Made by a program: the position numbers and the translations under genes. The notes beneath the pieces were generated by a model. It searched no databases. It was not told the DNA's origin and was given only the letters and a program-made list of their open reading frames with translations. Shown here piece by piece: positions 38,873-48,360 of a stretch of DNA of 64,000 bases. The stretch's first letter is position 1; every line of letters begins with the position of its first letter. Origin of the DNA: DASQZT01 sp035638575 (GTDB lineage: Bacteria; Acidobacteriota; Terriglobia; Bryobacterales; Bryobacteraceae); assembly GCA_035638575.1 (NCBI GenBank), contig DASQZT010000005.1, forward strand, positions 1-64,000. Reading direction: 5' to 3'.

Positions 38873-41425
38873 TTGCTGATGCGCACCACGGCCCAAAGCG
38901 CCTGCCGTGACTGCGCACAGCCCGGATTCGGAGGTCCGGCCGAGAACCGGTTCACCGCCTACGATGTGGTGGGCGCGGGGAATCCGCAGGTTTACGTGAA
39001 CCTTTCGAACCTCGCGCTGTATCTGCGCGCGACCGACCTGGCGTTCGGCGGCGGGTTCGCCCTCGAGCGCTCCTACAACATGGACGATACGAGCGCGGGG
39101 CCGTTCGGCATCGGGTGGGCGTTCAACCTGGGCGAGACTCTGACGGCGGACGCCGACGGCAATCTCGTGCTGCGGCGCGGGTCGGGGCGAATCGACCGGT
39201 TCGCGGCGGCGGTGCCGGGCGCGAGCAGTTATTTCGCCCTGACCGCCACCACCGATGCGCTGGTGAAGAACAGCGACGGCACGCTCACGTTGCGCAGCCC
39301 GGCTTCCACCGCGAGCCGCGTGTTCAGCGCGGATGGCCGCTTGCTGGCGATTCAGGATTCCGGGACGCCGCGCGTATCGCTGGATTACGACAATGCGGGG
39401 CGCCTGGCGGCGGCACGCTACCGGGGCACCAAGATCCAGTTCTCGTACGATGGCAGCGGGCACATCGCGTCTGTCTCCGACACGGCCGGGCGCACGCTGA
39501 GCTATTCGTACACCGGCGACGGCCACCTGGCGCAGCAGACGAATGCCGGCGGGAACACCGTGGCGTATCAGTACGACGGCTCGGGGAACCTGGTTTCGTT
39601 GGGGGCCTTCACGATCGGTTATGCCGGCGACCCGGGATACGGCTTCGTCGCGAGCGTTACCACGACGGCGTTGACGCGCGCGTACGATATTCCGCAAAGC
39701 CCGGCGCAGATCCGCGTGACGGACGGCAACGGCAATGCCACGCTGTACGGATCGAGCGCCGCCGGGCTGCTGCTTTCGGTTACGGATGCCAACGGCAACC
39801 GCGTCTCGTACACCTACGATGCGTCGGGGCGGCGCACGTCGGTGGTGAACGGAGCGGGCGAGACATCGAAGTTCAGCTACGACGCGAACGGGAACCTCAC
39901 GGGCACCACCGACGGGGCGGGCAAAAGCTGGTCGGCCGATTACACCAGCGCGGGACCGGCGCACATCACCGATCCCAACGGCAACGTGTGGACCTTCAAG
40001 TACGATGCGGCGGGGAACCTGGTGGGGGTGACGAATCCGGCGAGCGGGACGGTGACGGCGACCCGCTCCGCGGCGGAGCAGATCACCAGCATCACCGACG
40101 CCGTGGGGAACAAGCAGAGCTATCAGTACACCAGCGACGGGCTGCTCGGGACGTTCATCGACGCTCTGGGCGCCACGTGGACGTATCAGTATAACGGCGC
40201 GGCGCTGGTTTCTTCGCGCACCGATCCGGGCGGCGGCGTGCTGGGCGCCAGCTACTCGGCGGATAACCGGATCAGTGAGCTGACCTCGGGCAGCGCCACG
40301 CTCGACATGCTGCTCTCGTTTCAGTTCTGTAACATAGGACCGCCCCTGAGTTGTGGGGATGCGTTCGGCAACACGCTCACTTACGACGCCGCCGGCCAGT
40401 TAGTCGGCCTGACTATGCCGGGCGGCAAGACGGTCCAGTATCAGTACGACCACCAGCACCGCCTGAGCATGGTCACCGACTGGCAGGGCAACTTCGCGGT
40501 GTACCGCTACGACGCGGCGGGATGGCCGGTGAGCGTCAGCGTTTCGGGCGGGCCGATTACGATTTATCAATACGACACGGCGCGGCGGCTGCGGGCGATC
40601 GTGAGCACGGGGCCCGATGGATCGCCGGTGGCGGGGTACCGCTACACCGCGGATGCCAACGGGAATCGCACGGGCGTGAGCGCGCTGGAGCCTTCGACCG
40701 CGCCCTTGGCGGCGGCCGGGTATACGTACCAGTTCGATGCGGCGGGGCATCCGGTGAGCCGCGGCGATGGCGAGACCTATCAGTACGATGCTCGGGAGAA
40801 CCTGTCGGCGATCCAGGGCGGGCGCAACGTGTCGTTTGCCTACGATCCGTTCGGCAGGTTGCAGGGCTTGGGCGGCGATAATCCGACGACGTATGCGTAC
40901 GATTCGACCGGGCTGCGCACCGTGCGCAACGTGAACGGCACCGAGAGGCACTACTCGTACTACGCTTCCGCCGCGGGGCCGCGAATGGAAATGGAGACCG
41001 ACGGCTCGGGCGCGCCGGTCGCGTGGTACGTGTGGGGGCTGGGCCTGCTGTGGAAAGTGACAGACGATGGAACGGTGTACTTCTACCACTTCGACGGCGA
41101 CGGCAACGTGGTGGCGCTTTCGAATCCGGCCGCGGGCGTGGTGAACCGCTACCGGTACGATCCCCTGGGGCGGCTGGCGGCGAGCAGCGAGGGCGTGGAG
41201 AACTCCTTCCGGGAGCGCGGCGAAGCGGGGTGGATCGACGACGGCAATGGGCTGGTGTTCACGGGCAGCGGCTTTCTGGTGCCCGACCTGCGGTTGACGC
41301 TGCCATCGTCGGCCGACCCGGCGGCGCCGAATCCGGCTTTGGTGCCCCAGCTTTCCGGGGCGGGGGCGTGTTTCGTGGACGGCGTCGCGAGTTGCCTGTT
41401 CGCCACGGGCAGGAGGGAACGATGA
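38873..41425 (+). CDS. exported RHS/YD-repeat protein
   Basis: About 850 residues with some twenty YD-type repeats (for example YDNAGRLAAARYRG, YDASGRRTSVVNGAG, YQYDHQHRLSMV) and a DPSNNPxR-like closing segment (NSFRERGEAGWIDDGNGLVFTG). The end has no recognisable toxin domain. The annotated start is TTG 38873; in-frame codons continue upstream to ATT 38837, which would add the hydrophobic FWFIIGLLLLM signal core and has an AGAGG site 6 bases before it, so the true start may be an ATT or CTG codon. A TTGCGC/TATAGA pair (38800, 38823; 17-base spacing) could be the promoter. Its stop overlaps the next gene's ATG. Confidence 0.78.
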   Translation: MLMRTTAQSACRDCAQPGFGGPAENRFTAYDVVGAGNPQVYVNLSNLALYLRATDLAFGGGFALERSYNMDDTSAGPFGIGWAFNLGETLTADADGNLVLRRGSGRIDRFAAAVPGASSYFALTATTDALVKNSDGTLTLRSPASTASRVFSADGRLLAIQDSGTPRVSLDYDNAGRLAAARYRGTKIQFSYDGSGHIASVSDTAGRTLSYSYTGDGHLAQQTNAGGNTVAYQYDGSGNLVSLGAFTIGYAGDPGYGFVASVTTTALTRAYDIPQSPAQIRVTDGNGNATLYGSSAAGLLLSVTDANGNRVSYTYDASGRRTSVVNGAGETSKFSYDANGNLTGTTDGAGKSWSADYTSAGPAHITDPNGNVWTFKYDAAGNLVGVTNPASGTVTATRSAAEQITSITDAVGNKQSYQYTSDGLLGTFIDALGATWTYQYNGAALVSSRTDPGGGVLGASYSADNRISELTSGSATLDMLLSFQFCNIGPPLSCGDAFGNTLTYDAAGQLVGLTMPGGKTVQYQYDHQHRLSMVTDWQGNFAVYRYDAAGWPVSVSVSGGPITIYQYDTARRLRAIVSTGPDGSPVAGYRYTADANGNRTGVSALEPSTAPLAAAGYTYQFDAAGHPVSRGDGETYQYDARENLSAIQGGRNVSFAYDPFGRLQGLGGDNPTTYAYDSTGLRTVRNVNGTERHYSYYASAAGPRMEMETDGSGAPVAWYVWGLGLLWKVTDDGTVYFYHFDGDGNVVALSNPAAGVVNRYRYDPLGRLAASSEGVENSFRERGEAGWIDDGNGLVFTGSGFLVPDLRLTLPSSADPAAPNPALVPQLSGAGACFVDGVASCLFATGRRER

Positions 41426-44400
41426 GAACGAGGATTCGTTCCGTCTGTCCCCAGGCCCTATTGTTGGGACTTGCCGCGGTGACGGCGGCGCAGGCGCAGG
41501 GCGTGCTCGCCTCCTTGAATTGCGGCGACTTCAAGGATGGGATCGTCAGCCCGACGATCACCGACTTCTATGACTTCGTCAACCCCACCTTGCAGCCCGG
41601 AGATTCGGTCGCGATCCGGGTTGTGTACATCGGAACGGATCCCGCGGCAATATTGACCATCACGTTGGTGGACCGGAATAACCGGACCGTGACGGCGAGA
41701 CAGAATTCTGCTTCCGATCCGCTTGCAGCGGGCGCCACTTTCGCGGCGGAGTACGACCTCAGCCTCGACGGGCAGTATCAGATCAAATTGCAGAATTTCA
41801 GCAATGCGCCAATCTCCTACCGGGTGACCTTTACGTTTCTCAACAAAGCGTGCGCGGCGCCCGCCCTGAGCTGCGGGGTTTCGCAGCAAGGCAAGATCAC
41901 CGACGTCTTGCAGATGTTCAGTTATGAGTTCCCGGCAAAGGCCGGCGATATGCTTTCCGCGCGTCTGGCCCAGGTCGGCACCGTGGGAAAAACCTACGAT
42001 GTGGGGATGGTCATATACTCGAATGCCGGACAGCAAGTGGGGTTCAGGGACACGGCTACCGGCGGCTTGGGCATTTTCAATTTTCCGGTGACGGCCGACG
42101 GTTCGATCACCATCGTGGTGCTGGATCCGCACAATTCGACCGGGGGGTATGTGCTGGCGGTAACCAAAATCAACGGGGGTTGCGCCGCCAAAAGCCTGGC
42201 CTGCGGCGCACTGCTATCCGGGAATATCGCATCGCCCCTGGGGACCGACTCTTACTCCATTTCGAACATCGCCGCCGGCGACGTGGTCTCGATCCGGACT
42301 GCGCCGGTCAATACGAGTTCCACGCTGGTGCCGGTGGTCGAGGTGTACGACCCCCAGGGAAATCGGATAACCGGAACGATCGCCAGGCAGCCGACGTTGA
42401 CGGGGCGGCTGATTGTCACCGTGACGTTCACCGCAACCACGTCCGCACCCGGCTCCTATACAGTCCTGGCGGAGGATGGAGCCACCGGGCTCAACACCGG
42501 GCAGTATGCCATCACCATGGTGCGGCTCAACCGGCCCTGCCCGGGCGCGCAGACGCTGCCCTGCGGCAAGAGCATCGACGATTCGCTTCAGGGCCTGCTG
42601 GACACCAACTCCTACCAGTTTGCGGCCGGCGCCAACGACAAGTTCATGCTGCGGCTCCTGAGCAGCGACCCCAACGGCCTGTTCGTGCCGCACGTGGATA
42701 TCTACGATGCGCAGGGAAACAACCTGCAAACGGCCAACCTGACAAGCCTTTCGCCGCTGAACTTCGGTGTCGCGGCGGCGGGCACGTACACCGTCATCAT
42801 GTCCGATGCCCGCGACAATTCGCAGTCGGGATCTTACTCGTTGTCGCTGGTCCGGGTGAACGGAGCGTGCAGCACCGCCGCGCCGGCGCTGAGCTGCGGC
42901 GCGGTCGCGGCGGGAATCTTCTCGAAGCCCCTGGATAGTCCCGAGTTCACTTACAACGCGGCGCCGGGACAGGCTTTCAGCGTGCGGCTGATCGACGAGA
43001 CCGGAGCCCTGCAGCCGGCGCTGGGGGTGTACGATGCGCAAGGCAATCCCGTCGGGCAGCCGGTTTCCGGCAGCTTCGTCGGCGTGGACGTGGCCAAGGC
43101 GGCGGGCGGCCTGTACACGGTGGTGGCGCTGGATAACAGCGGGCGGGCGTCCGGCGCGCCGATCGGCGTGGATCTCCTGACACCCGCCTGCGCGGCGACG
43201 GCTCCCCAGGGGCAGACGGTGAGCGGCGCGGTGAGCGGCACGCGGCCGTTCGATTCTTTCAGCATGACCGCCAGCGTGGGCGATGTGCTGTCGGTGCGCG
43301 CCGTATCGTTCACCGCGGGCTTCACGGCCCAGATGGATCTCTACGATCCCACCGGCCAGCGGGTGGATACCGAGGCCGGACAGCTTTCGCGCAAGGTATC
43401 GACCGGCGGGACCTACACGGTGGTGGTAGGCGCTTCGGTGGCGCGAACGGGCGGCGCGTACTCGCTGGCCTGGCAGCTATTGAACAACCCGGCGGGCAGT
43501 GCTCCGCTGGCCTGCGGCGGCTCGGCGGTGGCGTCGCTCACGCCTGCGAACGAATTCCGTTACTACACGGCGAACGCCGGTGCGGGCGACGTGATGCGGC
43601 TGATCTTCACCAGGCTGTCGGACAATTTCTCGCCGCAGGTGGAGCTGTTTCAGCCCGATGGAACGCGCCTCGCGCAGACATCCGACATTACGCAGAAGGC
43701 CGGCGTGGACGGGAACTACCTGGTGGTGGTGAGCCCGTCGACCACCAACGGCGAGACTGGAACGTTCAACCTGGCCTATCAACGGCCGAACCATCCGTGC
43801 GATCCCGTGGCCCTGACCTGCGGGCAGACCACCTTGCGGGCGGTGAACTTGCCTGGGCAACTGGACTTGTTCACCTTCACGGGCAGTGGCGGACACCAGG
43901 CCGACGTGAAGCTGACCCAGCGGACCGGCACTTACTCTCCGTATGTGGAGCTGTACGACCCCGCCGGGAACCGGCTGACGACCAGCAGCAGCGGGCTGTT
44001 GAAGTACGTCCTGCCGGCCGGCGGGACCTACTCGCTGCTGGTGCGCGATCTCAACGCGGTGAACACCGGCAGCTATCGCGTGGCGCTGCAAGACGACACC
44101 AGCGCCTGCACGAAGACCGACACCGAAGCTCCAGTCATCACCCTGGTGCAGCCTACGGGCGGAGAGGTGATCGTGGGCGGGACTTCGTACCACATCCAGT
44201 GGCAATCCGACGACAACGTGGGGGTGGCGACTCACGATGTGGCGCTCTCGACCGACGGGGGCCAGACGTTCCCGTCGGCCATTGCGGCAGGCTTGAGCGG
44301 CAACGCGCAGGGGCTCGACTGGGCTGTGCCGCCGGACATCGCGCCGAGCCGCACGGCCGTGATCCGCGTCACGGCGACGGATGCGGCGGGCAACGCGCAA

Positions 44401-44580
44401 TCGGCGGCCAGCGGCCTGCTCTCGATCATCGGCTCCGGATTCCAGCCCAACAGCACGGGCACGTTTACCTACGACTCGCTGAATCGGTTGACGCAGGCGT
44501 CGTATGCCGGCGGCCTGACGATTCAGTACACCTGGGACGCGGTGGGAAACCTGGTGGGGATCCAGGTCTCGTCGCCGTAG
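41422..44580 (+). CDS. large exported PPC-repeat protein ending in an RHS/YD repeat
   Basis: 1052 residues with a signal peptide ending ...TAAQAQ. About eight repeats of roughly 110-125 residues follow. Most open with a cysteine pair (for example APALSCG, AKSLACG, PGAQTLPCG) and contain YDxxG and GTYTVxV strands, the layout of bacterial pre-peptidase C-terminal (PPC) beta-sandwiches. An Ig-like domain around residues 900-1000 (QPTGGEVIVGG, WQSDDNVGVATHDVALSTDGG) and a last YD repeat (TYDSLNRLTQASYAGG, YTWDAVGNLVG) close the protein. It is coupled to the RHS gene by an ATGA overlap. It is probably cell-surface; function unknown. Confidence 0.75.
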   Translation: MRTRIRSVCPQALLLGLAAVTAAQAQGVLASLNCGDFKDGIVSPTITDFYDFVNPTLQPGDSVAIRVVYIGTDPAAILTITLVDRNNRTVTARQNSASDPLAAGATFAAEYDLSLDGQYQIKLQNFSNAPISYRVTFTFLNKACAAPALSCGVSQQGKITDVLQMFSYEFPAKAGDMLSARLAQVGTVGKTYDVGMVIYSNAGQQVGFRDTATGGLGIFNFPVTADGSITIVVLDPHNSTGGYVLAVTKINGGCAAKSLACGALLSGNIASPLGTDSYSISNIAAGDVVSIRTAPVNTSSTLVPVVEVYDPQGNRITGTIARQPTLTGRLIVTVTFTATTSAPGSYTVLAEDGATGLNTGQYAITMVRLNRPCPGAQTLPCGKSIDDSLQGLLDTNSYQFAAGANDKFMLRLLSSDPNGLFVPHVDIYDAQGNNLQTANLTSLSPLNFGVAAAGTYTVIMSDARDNSQSGSYSLSLVRVNGACSTAAPALSCGAVAAGIFSKPLDSPEFTYNAAPGQAFSVRLIDETGALQPALGVYDAQGNPVGQPVSGSFVGVDVAKAAGGLYTVVALDNSGRASGAPIGVDLLTPACAATAPQGQTVSGAVSGTRPFDSFSMTASVGDVLSVRAVSFTAGFTAQMDLYDPTGQRVDTEAGQLSRKVSTGGTYTVVVGASVARTGGAYSLAWQLLNNPAGSAPLACGGSAVASLTPANEFRYYTANAGAGDVMRLIFTRLSDNFSPQVELFQPDGTRLAQTSDITQKAGVDGNYLVVVSPSTTNGETGTFNLAYQRPNHPCDPVALTCGQTTLRAVNLPGQLDLFTFTGSGGHQADVKLTQRTGTYSPYVELYDPAGNRLTTSSSGLLKYVLPAGGTYSLLVRDLNAVNTGSYRVALQDDTSACTKTDTEAPVITLVQPTGGEVIVGGTSYHIQWQSDDNVGVATHDVALSTDGGQTFPSAIAAGLSGNAQGLDWAVPPDIAPSRTAVIRVTATDAAGNAQSAASGLLSIIGSGFQPNSTGTFTYDSLNRLTQASYAGGLTIQYTWDAVGNLVGIQVSSP

Positions 44581-45201
44581 TTACGATACCGGGGGACGGG
44601 GAGCGGGGCGCCGCGCGTCGTTGTAGCGGATCAGGAAGTACAGCGCCAGGCTCATGGCGACGGCGATGGCGGCCAGGGTCCAGCCGTTGCGCGTGAGGAA
44701 GCCTTGGGCGTCGGCGCCGAGTTGCAGGCCCAGCCAGGCTTCGCCGAAATAGCGGATCACGCGGGCCAGAAGGATTACGCCGAGGAACTTGGGGAGCGAC
44801 GTGCGCAGCGCGCCGGCCGAGATCACGAAGACCTTCAACGGCAACGGGATGAAGGGCGTGACGGCCGGCACGAAAACCGTCAGGAGTCCGTAGCGGTTGA
44901 ACCATTCCTGGAACCGCTGGCGCTTGCCGGGCTCGGGCTCGCCCTTGCCGAACAGGCGGCGGCCCTGTTCGGCGGCTTTGAAGAGAATGATGTTGCCGCA
45001 GACCGATCCCACCACGGCCATCAGCGCGGTGAGCCAGGCTTCGCGCGGCGCTTTGGCGCTGGCGGCCGCCACGCCGATCACCCAGACATCCATGGCGGCG
45101 GGAAGCGGAACACCCACGGAATCGATGGCGCTAAGCAGGAGCACTCCCCAGGGGCCGTAGGTGAGCAGCACGGCGGCGATTTTTTGGAGTAGCGGCCGCA
45201 T
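44581..45201 (-). CDS. DedA/VTT-domain membrane protein
   Basis: 206 residues with about five hydrophobic segments. The VTT-domain signature is visible: GPWGVLLLSAIDSVGVPLPAAMDVW near the start, GSVCGNIILF, and the conserved FVPAVTPFIPLPLKVFVISAGALRT. DedA-family proteins of the inner membrane are linked to lipid-carrier (undecaprenyl phosphate) flipping and membrane homeostasis, which fits its place at the end of a polysaccharide cluster. It starts 3 bases after the ABC-2 permease stop. A GC-rich tail ends in RRPAPRPPVS. Confidence 0.82.
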   Translation of the reverse strand: MRPLLQKIAAVLLTYGPWGVLLLSAIDSVGVPLPAAMDVWVIGVAAASAKAPREAWLTALMAVVGSVCGNIILFKAAEQGRRLFGKGEPEPGKRQRFQEWFNRYGLLTVFVPAVTPFIPLPLKVFVISAGALRTSLPKFLGVILLARVIRYFGEAWLGLQLGADAQGFLTRNGWTLAAIAVAMSLALYFLIRYNDARRPAPRPPVS

Positions 45202-45204
45202 GGT

Positions 45205-46422
45205 TCACAGGAGGTCGGCGAAGGATTTGCGCAACTTGTAGAACCAGGCGTGGCCCAGCACGAACACCACGGCGGCCAGCAGCCAGAATTTCCAGAGGGA
45301 ACCGAATGCCGGGGCGTGGCTCTGCAAGAGGATGGCGCGGTAGCCTCGCACCAGCACGTACATGGGGTTCTTCGCGAGCAGCGGCGCCAGCGCGGCCGGC
45401 ATGGACTCCTCGGGATAGCAGATGGGCGTGGCGAAGAACCAGATGGTGAGGAGGAAGCCGAGGATCTGGCCGAGGTCGCGCACGAACACGCCGAGGGCCG
45501 CCAGGAACCAGCTCAGGCCGGCGGTGAAGAGAAGTTGCGGGATGAGCAGCACCGGCAGCCACAGCACGGTGAGCGGGATGCCATGGCGGACCACCAGCAG
45601 GACGGCGCAGAAAAGAAGCGCGGCAAACAGGCCACTGACGAGACCGGAGGCTACCAGGTTCACGGGCAGCGTCTCCACCGCGAAGACCACCTTTTTCACA
45701 AAATTGCGATGCTCCAGCATAACACTGGGGGACCGGCCCACGGCTTCGCTAAAGGCCAGCCAGGGGAGCATGCCGGCCAGGAAGTATAGGGCGAAGCCGG
45801 ACCTGCTGGGGTCGCCGGGGAAGCGCGACTTGAGGATCACGCCGAAAACATAGAAGTACGTCAGCATCAGGAGCAGCGGGTTCATGACGGTCCAGAAGCC
45901 GCCGCCGAACGAGCCGCGGTAACGGCCCAGAATATCGCGGCGGACCATCACGCGGATGAGGCCTCGGTTGCGCCAGATGGCCAGCACCGGAAAGGTGACG
46001 GCGCGGACGATGGCGCGCAGGGCGTTCTCGCGCCGCAGGGTGGCGGGGGTGGCGATGCGCACGCGAGTGATCGCGGAGGGGGTGGCCTCGATCAGGAGGA
46101 ACGGCCGGCCCTGTTCGTACTGCCAGCCGCCGTTTTCGCGCATGGGGGACACGAAGAACTGGTAGCGGCCGGGCTCCTCGGGCACGGCGAGATCGAGCGT
46201 CACGGGGAAGGTTTCGCCGGGAGCGATGTCGCGGCCCGATTGGAGGCGCGGGCCGTCGGCGATGACGGCGCCGGTTTCGGCATCGTAGAGGTGATAGCTG
46301 ACGGCGAAGCCTTCCGAGGGGCGCCAGGTCTCGGCAGAGTCGTTGCGCAGTTGGAAAGTGGTGTGCCCGATATGCGTGGCCGGGTCGAAACGGACGTCGG
46401 GGTTCAGGAACGCCGCGATCAT
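45205..46422 (-). CDS. ABC-2 polysaccharide exporter permease with N-terminal Wzt-C-like domain
   Basis: 405 residues from ATG 46422, which overlaps the upstream stop. Residues about 1-115 are a beta-sandwich (TWRPSEGFAVSYHLYD, GPRLQSGRDIAPGETF, VPEEPGRYQFFVSPM) like the sugar-binding C-terminal domain of Wzt exporters. Residues 150-405 are a Wzm-type ABC-2 permease: MVRRDILGRYRGSFGGGFWTVMNPLLLMLTYFYVFGVIL, then six hydrophobic helices and IWFFATPICYPEES. Normally the sugar-binding domain is on the ATPase; here it is on the permease. No ABC ATPase gene is seen in the window. Confidence 0.83.
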   Translation of the reverse strand: MIAAFLNPDVRFDPATHIGHTTFQLRNDSAETWRPSEGFAVSYHLYDAETGAVIADGPRLQSGRDIAPGETFPVTLDLAVPEEPGRYQFFVSPMRENGGWQYEQGRPFLLIEATPSAITRVRIATPATLRRENALRAIVRAVTFPVLAIWRNRGLIRVMVRRDILGRYRGSFGGGFWTVMNPLLLMLTYFYVFGVILKSRFPGDPSRSGFALYFLAGMLPWLAFSEAVGRSPSVMLEHRNFVKKVVFAVETLPVNLVASGLVSGLFAALLFCAVLLVVRHGIPLTVLWLPVLLIPQLLFTAGLSWFLAALGVFVRDLGQILGFLLTIWFFATPICYPEESMPAALAPLLAKNPMYVLVRGYRAILLQSHAPAFGSLWKFWLLAAVVFVLGHAWFYKLRKSFADLL

Positions 46423-48359
46423 GAGTAGAGCCACTCGGGGTAGCGCTCTTCGACGGGAGCGGTCTTGCGGCCCACCGCGTAGATGCCGTCGCCGCGCAGA
46501 TCGGTTTCCAGCCGGTAGCGCTCGAGCAGGTGGATCACCCAGCCGAATTCGGGATGGGGAACGTCGCGGAATTCGCCGGTCTCGAGACGCGCCACCTCGA
46601 AGCCGGAGTTTTCGAGCAGCCGGTGGATCTCGCGCGGCGTGTACTCGCGATTGTGGCGGGCTTCCGTTTCGCCGGATTGCGCCGGGCGGATGTAGGCGGG
46701 GAAGAAGCCGGGGTGGTAGCCCTGGAGAATGGCGGATAGGGCCCGCAGGCCGGTGATGTTGGGGGTGGTGAGCACCAGGTGGCCGCCGGGTTTCAGGATG
46801 CGGTTGACCTCGCTCATCAGGTGCATGGGGTCTTCGAACAGGTGCTCGATCAGCTCGCAGCAGAGGACCGTGGAGAACCAGGCGTCGGGGTACGGGAAGC
46901 GGTCCTTTTCGGCGTCGAAGTGGTCGATGTCGCATTCAAAGGGCTCGCCTTCGGCGGACGTGACGGTCTTGTGATCGACGCGGCCGAGCCGGCCGTAGTA
47001 GCAGCCGCGCACGTAGCCGTAACCTAGCCGGCTCTTGAGGGCCGGAGTGATTTGCATGTATGCGCCCATCTCCAGGATGCGGTCCGAGGGGCCGCCGGGA
47101 GGCGTGATTTCAAGCGTCTTGACCAGCCGCGTCTGGTGGGTTTCCAGGTAGGTGCGGGATTCCGGGCTCGCGGACCAGGCTTCGAGATCGGGTGCGGGCG
47201 GCCGCTCGTCCGGTTCGGGCCGAGGTTCGGGTGGAGGAACGGCGACGGAAGGCTGTCGTCCGGCGAGGAACTCGGCGTACTGCCGGGCCACGGTCGGCCA
47301 GTTGCAGGTTTCGGCCACCCAAGCCTTGGCGCGCGCGCCGAGCTGTTTGGCCACTTCGGGGCGCGAGACAAGGAGGTTGAGATATTCGAAGATCAGGTTC
47401 TCTTCCCCGGGGCCGACGGGAACCTTCAGGCACACGTCTTCGGGAAATTCGGCGAAGGAGCCGACCTCGGAAACCAGGACCGCCTTGCCGAGGCCCAGCG
47501 AACGCAGCAGCGTGCCCGAGCTTTCGCCCACGGTCGGGTAGCGGAGGTTCAGCACGATGTCGCAGGCGGCCAGGTAGCCGACGAAATCTTCGATCGGCGT
47601 GAAGCCCAGCACACGCACGTTGGCGGAGAGGCTCATGGACCGGATCAGCGGCTCGATGGATAATTCGGGATGCGGCTCGCCCACCAGGATCATGCGGGCG
47701 TTGGGCGTGAGCCGCACGACGCGGCGGAAGGCGCGCAGGGATTCCGCAATGCGCTTGTAAGGCTTGAGGAAGCCGAAGATGCCGATCAGCGGCGTGGCCT
47801 CGTCGAGGCCCAGCTTGTGGCGAAAACCGTTGCGGTCGGCTTCCGGAATCCAGGCGCCGTGCGGGATCACGGCAATCGGGCCGGTGAAACCGGCGGCGCG
47901 AATCTCACCCTCCATGAAGCGGCTGTGGACGATGACGCCGCGCGAGCTTTCGAGCAGGCGGCGCGTCATGGGGAGATCGTAATCGGGGCCGGTTTCCAGC
48001 TTGCGGACGCGCTCGGCGAACTCCCGCGCTTTTTCGCCGCCGTTGTATTCGCACTCGCGGACGTAGGCGTCCCAATCGCCGCGCTTGATGGTGAGGTGGG
48101 CGACCAGGTGGTGCAGGTTGGATTCGTGCATCACCACCACGCCGGGATGGCGCAGGGCGGCTTCGTAGACGAAATCGTGGAAGCCGTTGTTGCCCAGGTG
48201 ATAGAGGATGGCGTCGAAGCGCGCGGGGTCGAAGGGCTTCTCGGCGCTGGAGAAAACTTCCAGATCGGCCAGCGGGGCGAGGTGCCGGACGAGGGCCTCG
48301 GCATAATCGGCGATCCCGCTGCGCGCCGGCGGCAGCGGCGAGAAAAAGGCCACGCGCAT
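46419..48359 (-). CDS. fused GT4 glycosyltransferase and SAM methyltransferase
   Basis: 646 residues from ATG 48359 (MRVAFFSPLPPARSGIADY). Residues 1-385 form a GT-B glycosyltransferase: VVVMHESNLHHL in the N-domain, IFGFLKPYKRI and LNLRYPTVGESSGTLLRSLGLGKAVLV in the C-domain. A proline-rich linker (VAVPPPEPRPEPDERPPAPD) leads to a methyltransferase (about 430-646) with ILEMGAYMQI, the helix FSTVLCCELIEHLFEDP and GGHLVLTTPN. The motif I Asp/Glu-x-Gly is slightly unusual but SAM binding is likely. Such fusions modify a sugar just transferred. It sits 1 base after the DUF3108 gene and is coupled to the permease. Confidence 0.82.
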   Translation of the reverse strand: MRVAFFSPLPPARSGIADYAEALVRHLAPLADLEVFSSAEKPFDPARFDAILYHLGNNGFHDFVYEAALRHPGVVVMHESNLHHLVAHLTIKRGDWDAYVRECEYNGGEKAREFAERVRKLETGPDYDLPMTRRLLESSRGVIVHSRFMEGEIRAAGFTGPIAVIPHGAWIPEADRNGFRHKLGLDEATPLIGIFGFLKPYKRIAESLRAFRRVVRLTPNARMILVGEPHPELSIEPLIRSMSLSANVRVLGFTPIEDFVGYLAACDIVLNLRYPTVGESSGTLLRSLGLGKAVLVSEVGSFAEFPEDVCLKVPVGPGEENLIFEYLNLLVSRPEVAKQLGARAKAWVAETCNWPTVARQYAEFLAGRQPSVAVPPPEPRPEPDERPPAPDLEAWSASPESRTYLETHQTRLVKTLEITPPGGPSDRILEMGAYMQITPALKSRLGYGYVRGCYYGRLGRVDHKTVTSAEGEPFECDIDHFDAEKDRFPYPDAWFSTVLCCELIEHLFEDPMHLMSEVNRILKPGGHLVLTTPNITGLRALSAILQGYHPGFFPAYIRPAQSGETEARHNREYTPREIHRLLENSGFEVARLETGEFRDVPHPEFGWVIHLLERYRLETDLRGDGIYAVGRKTAPVEERYPEWLYS

Positions 48360-48360
48360 T

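Noticed and set aside
38873..44580. A polymorphic RHS toxin with immunity gene.
   Set aside because: No C-terminal toxin domain and no small immunity gene follow; the next gene is a large secreted repeat protein.
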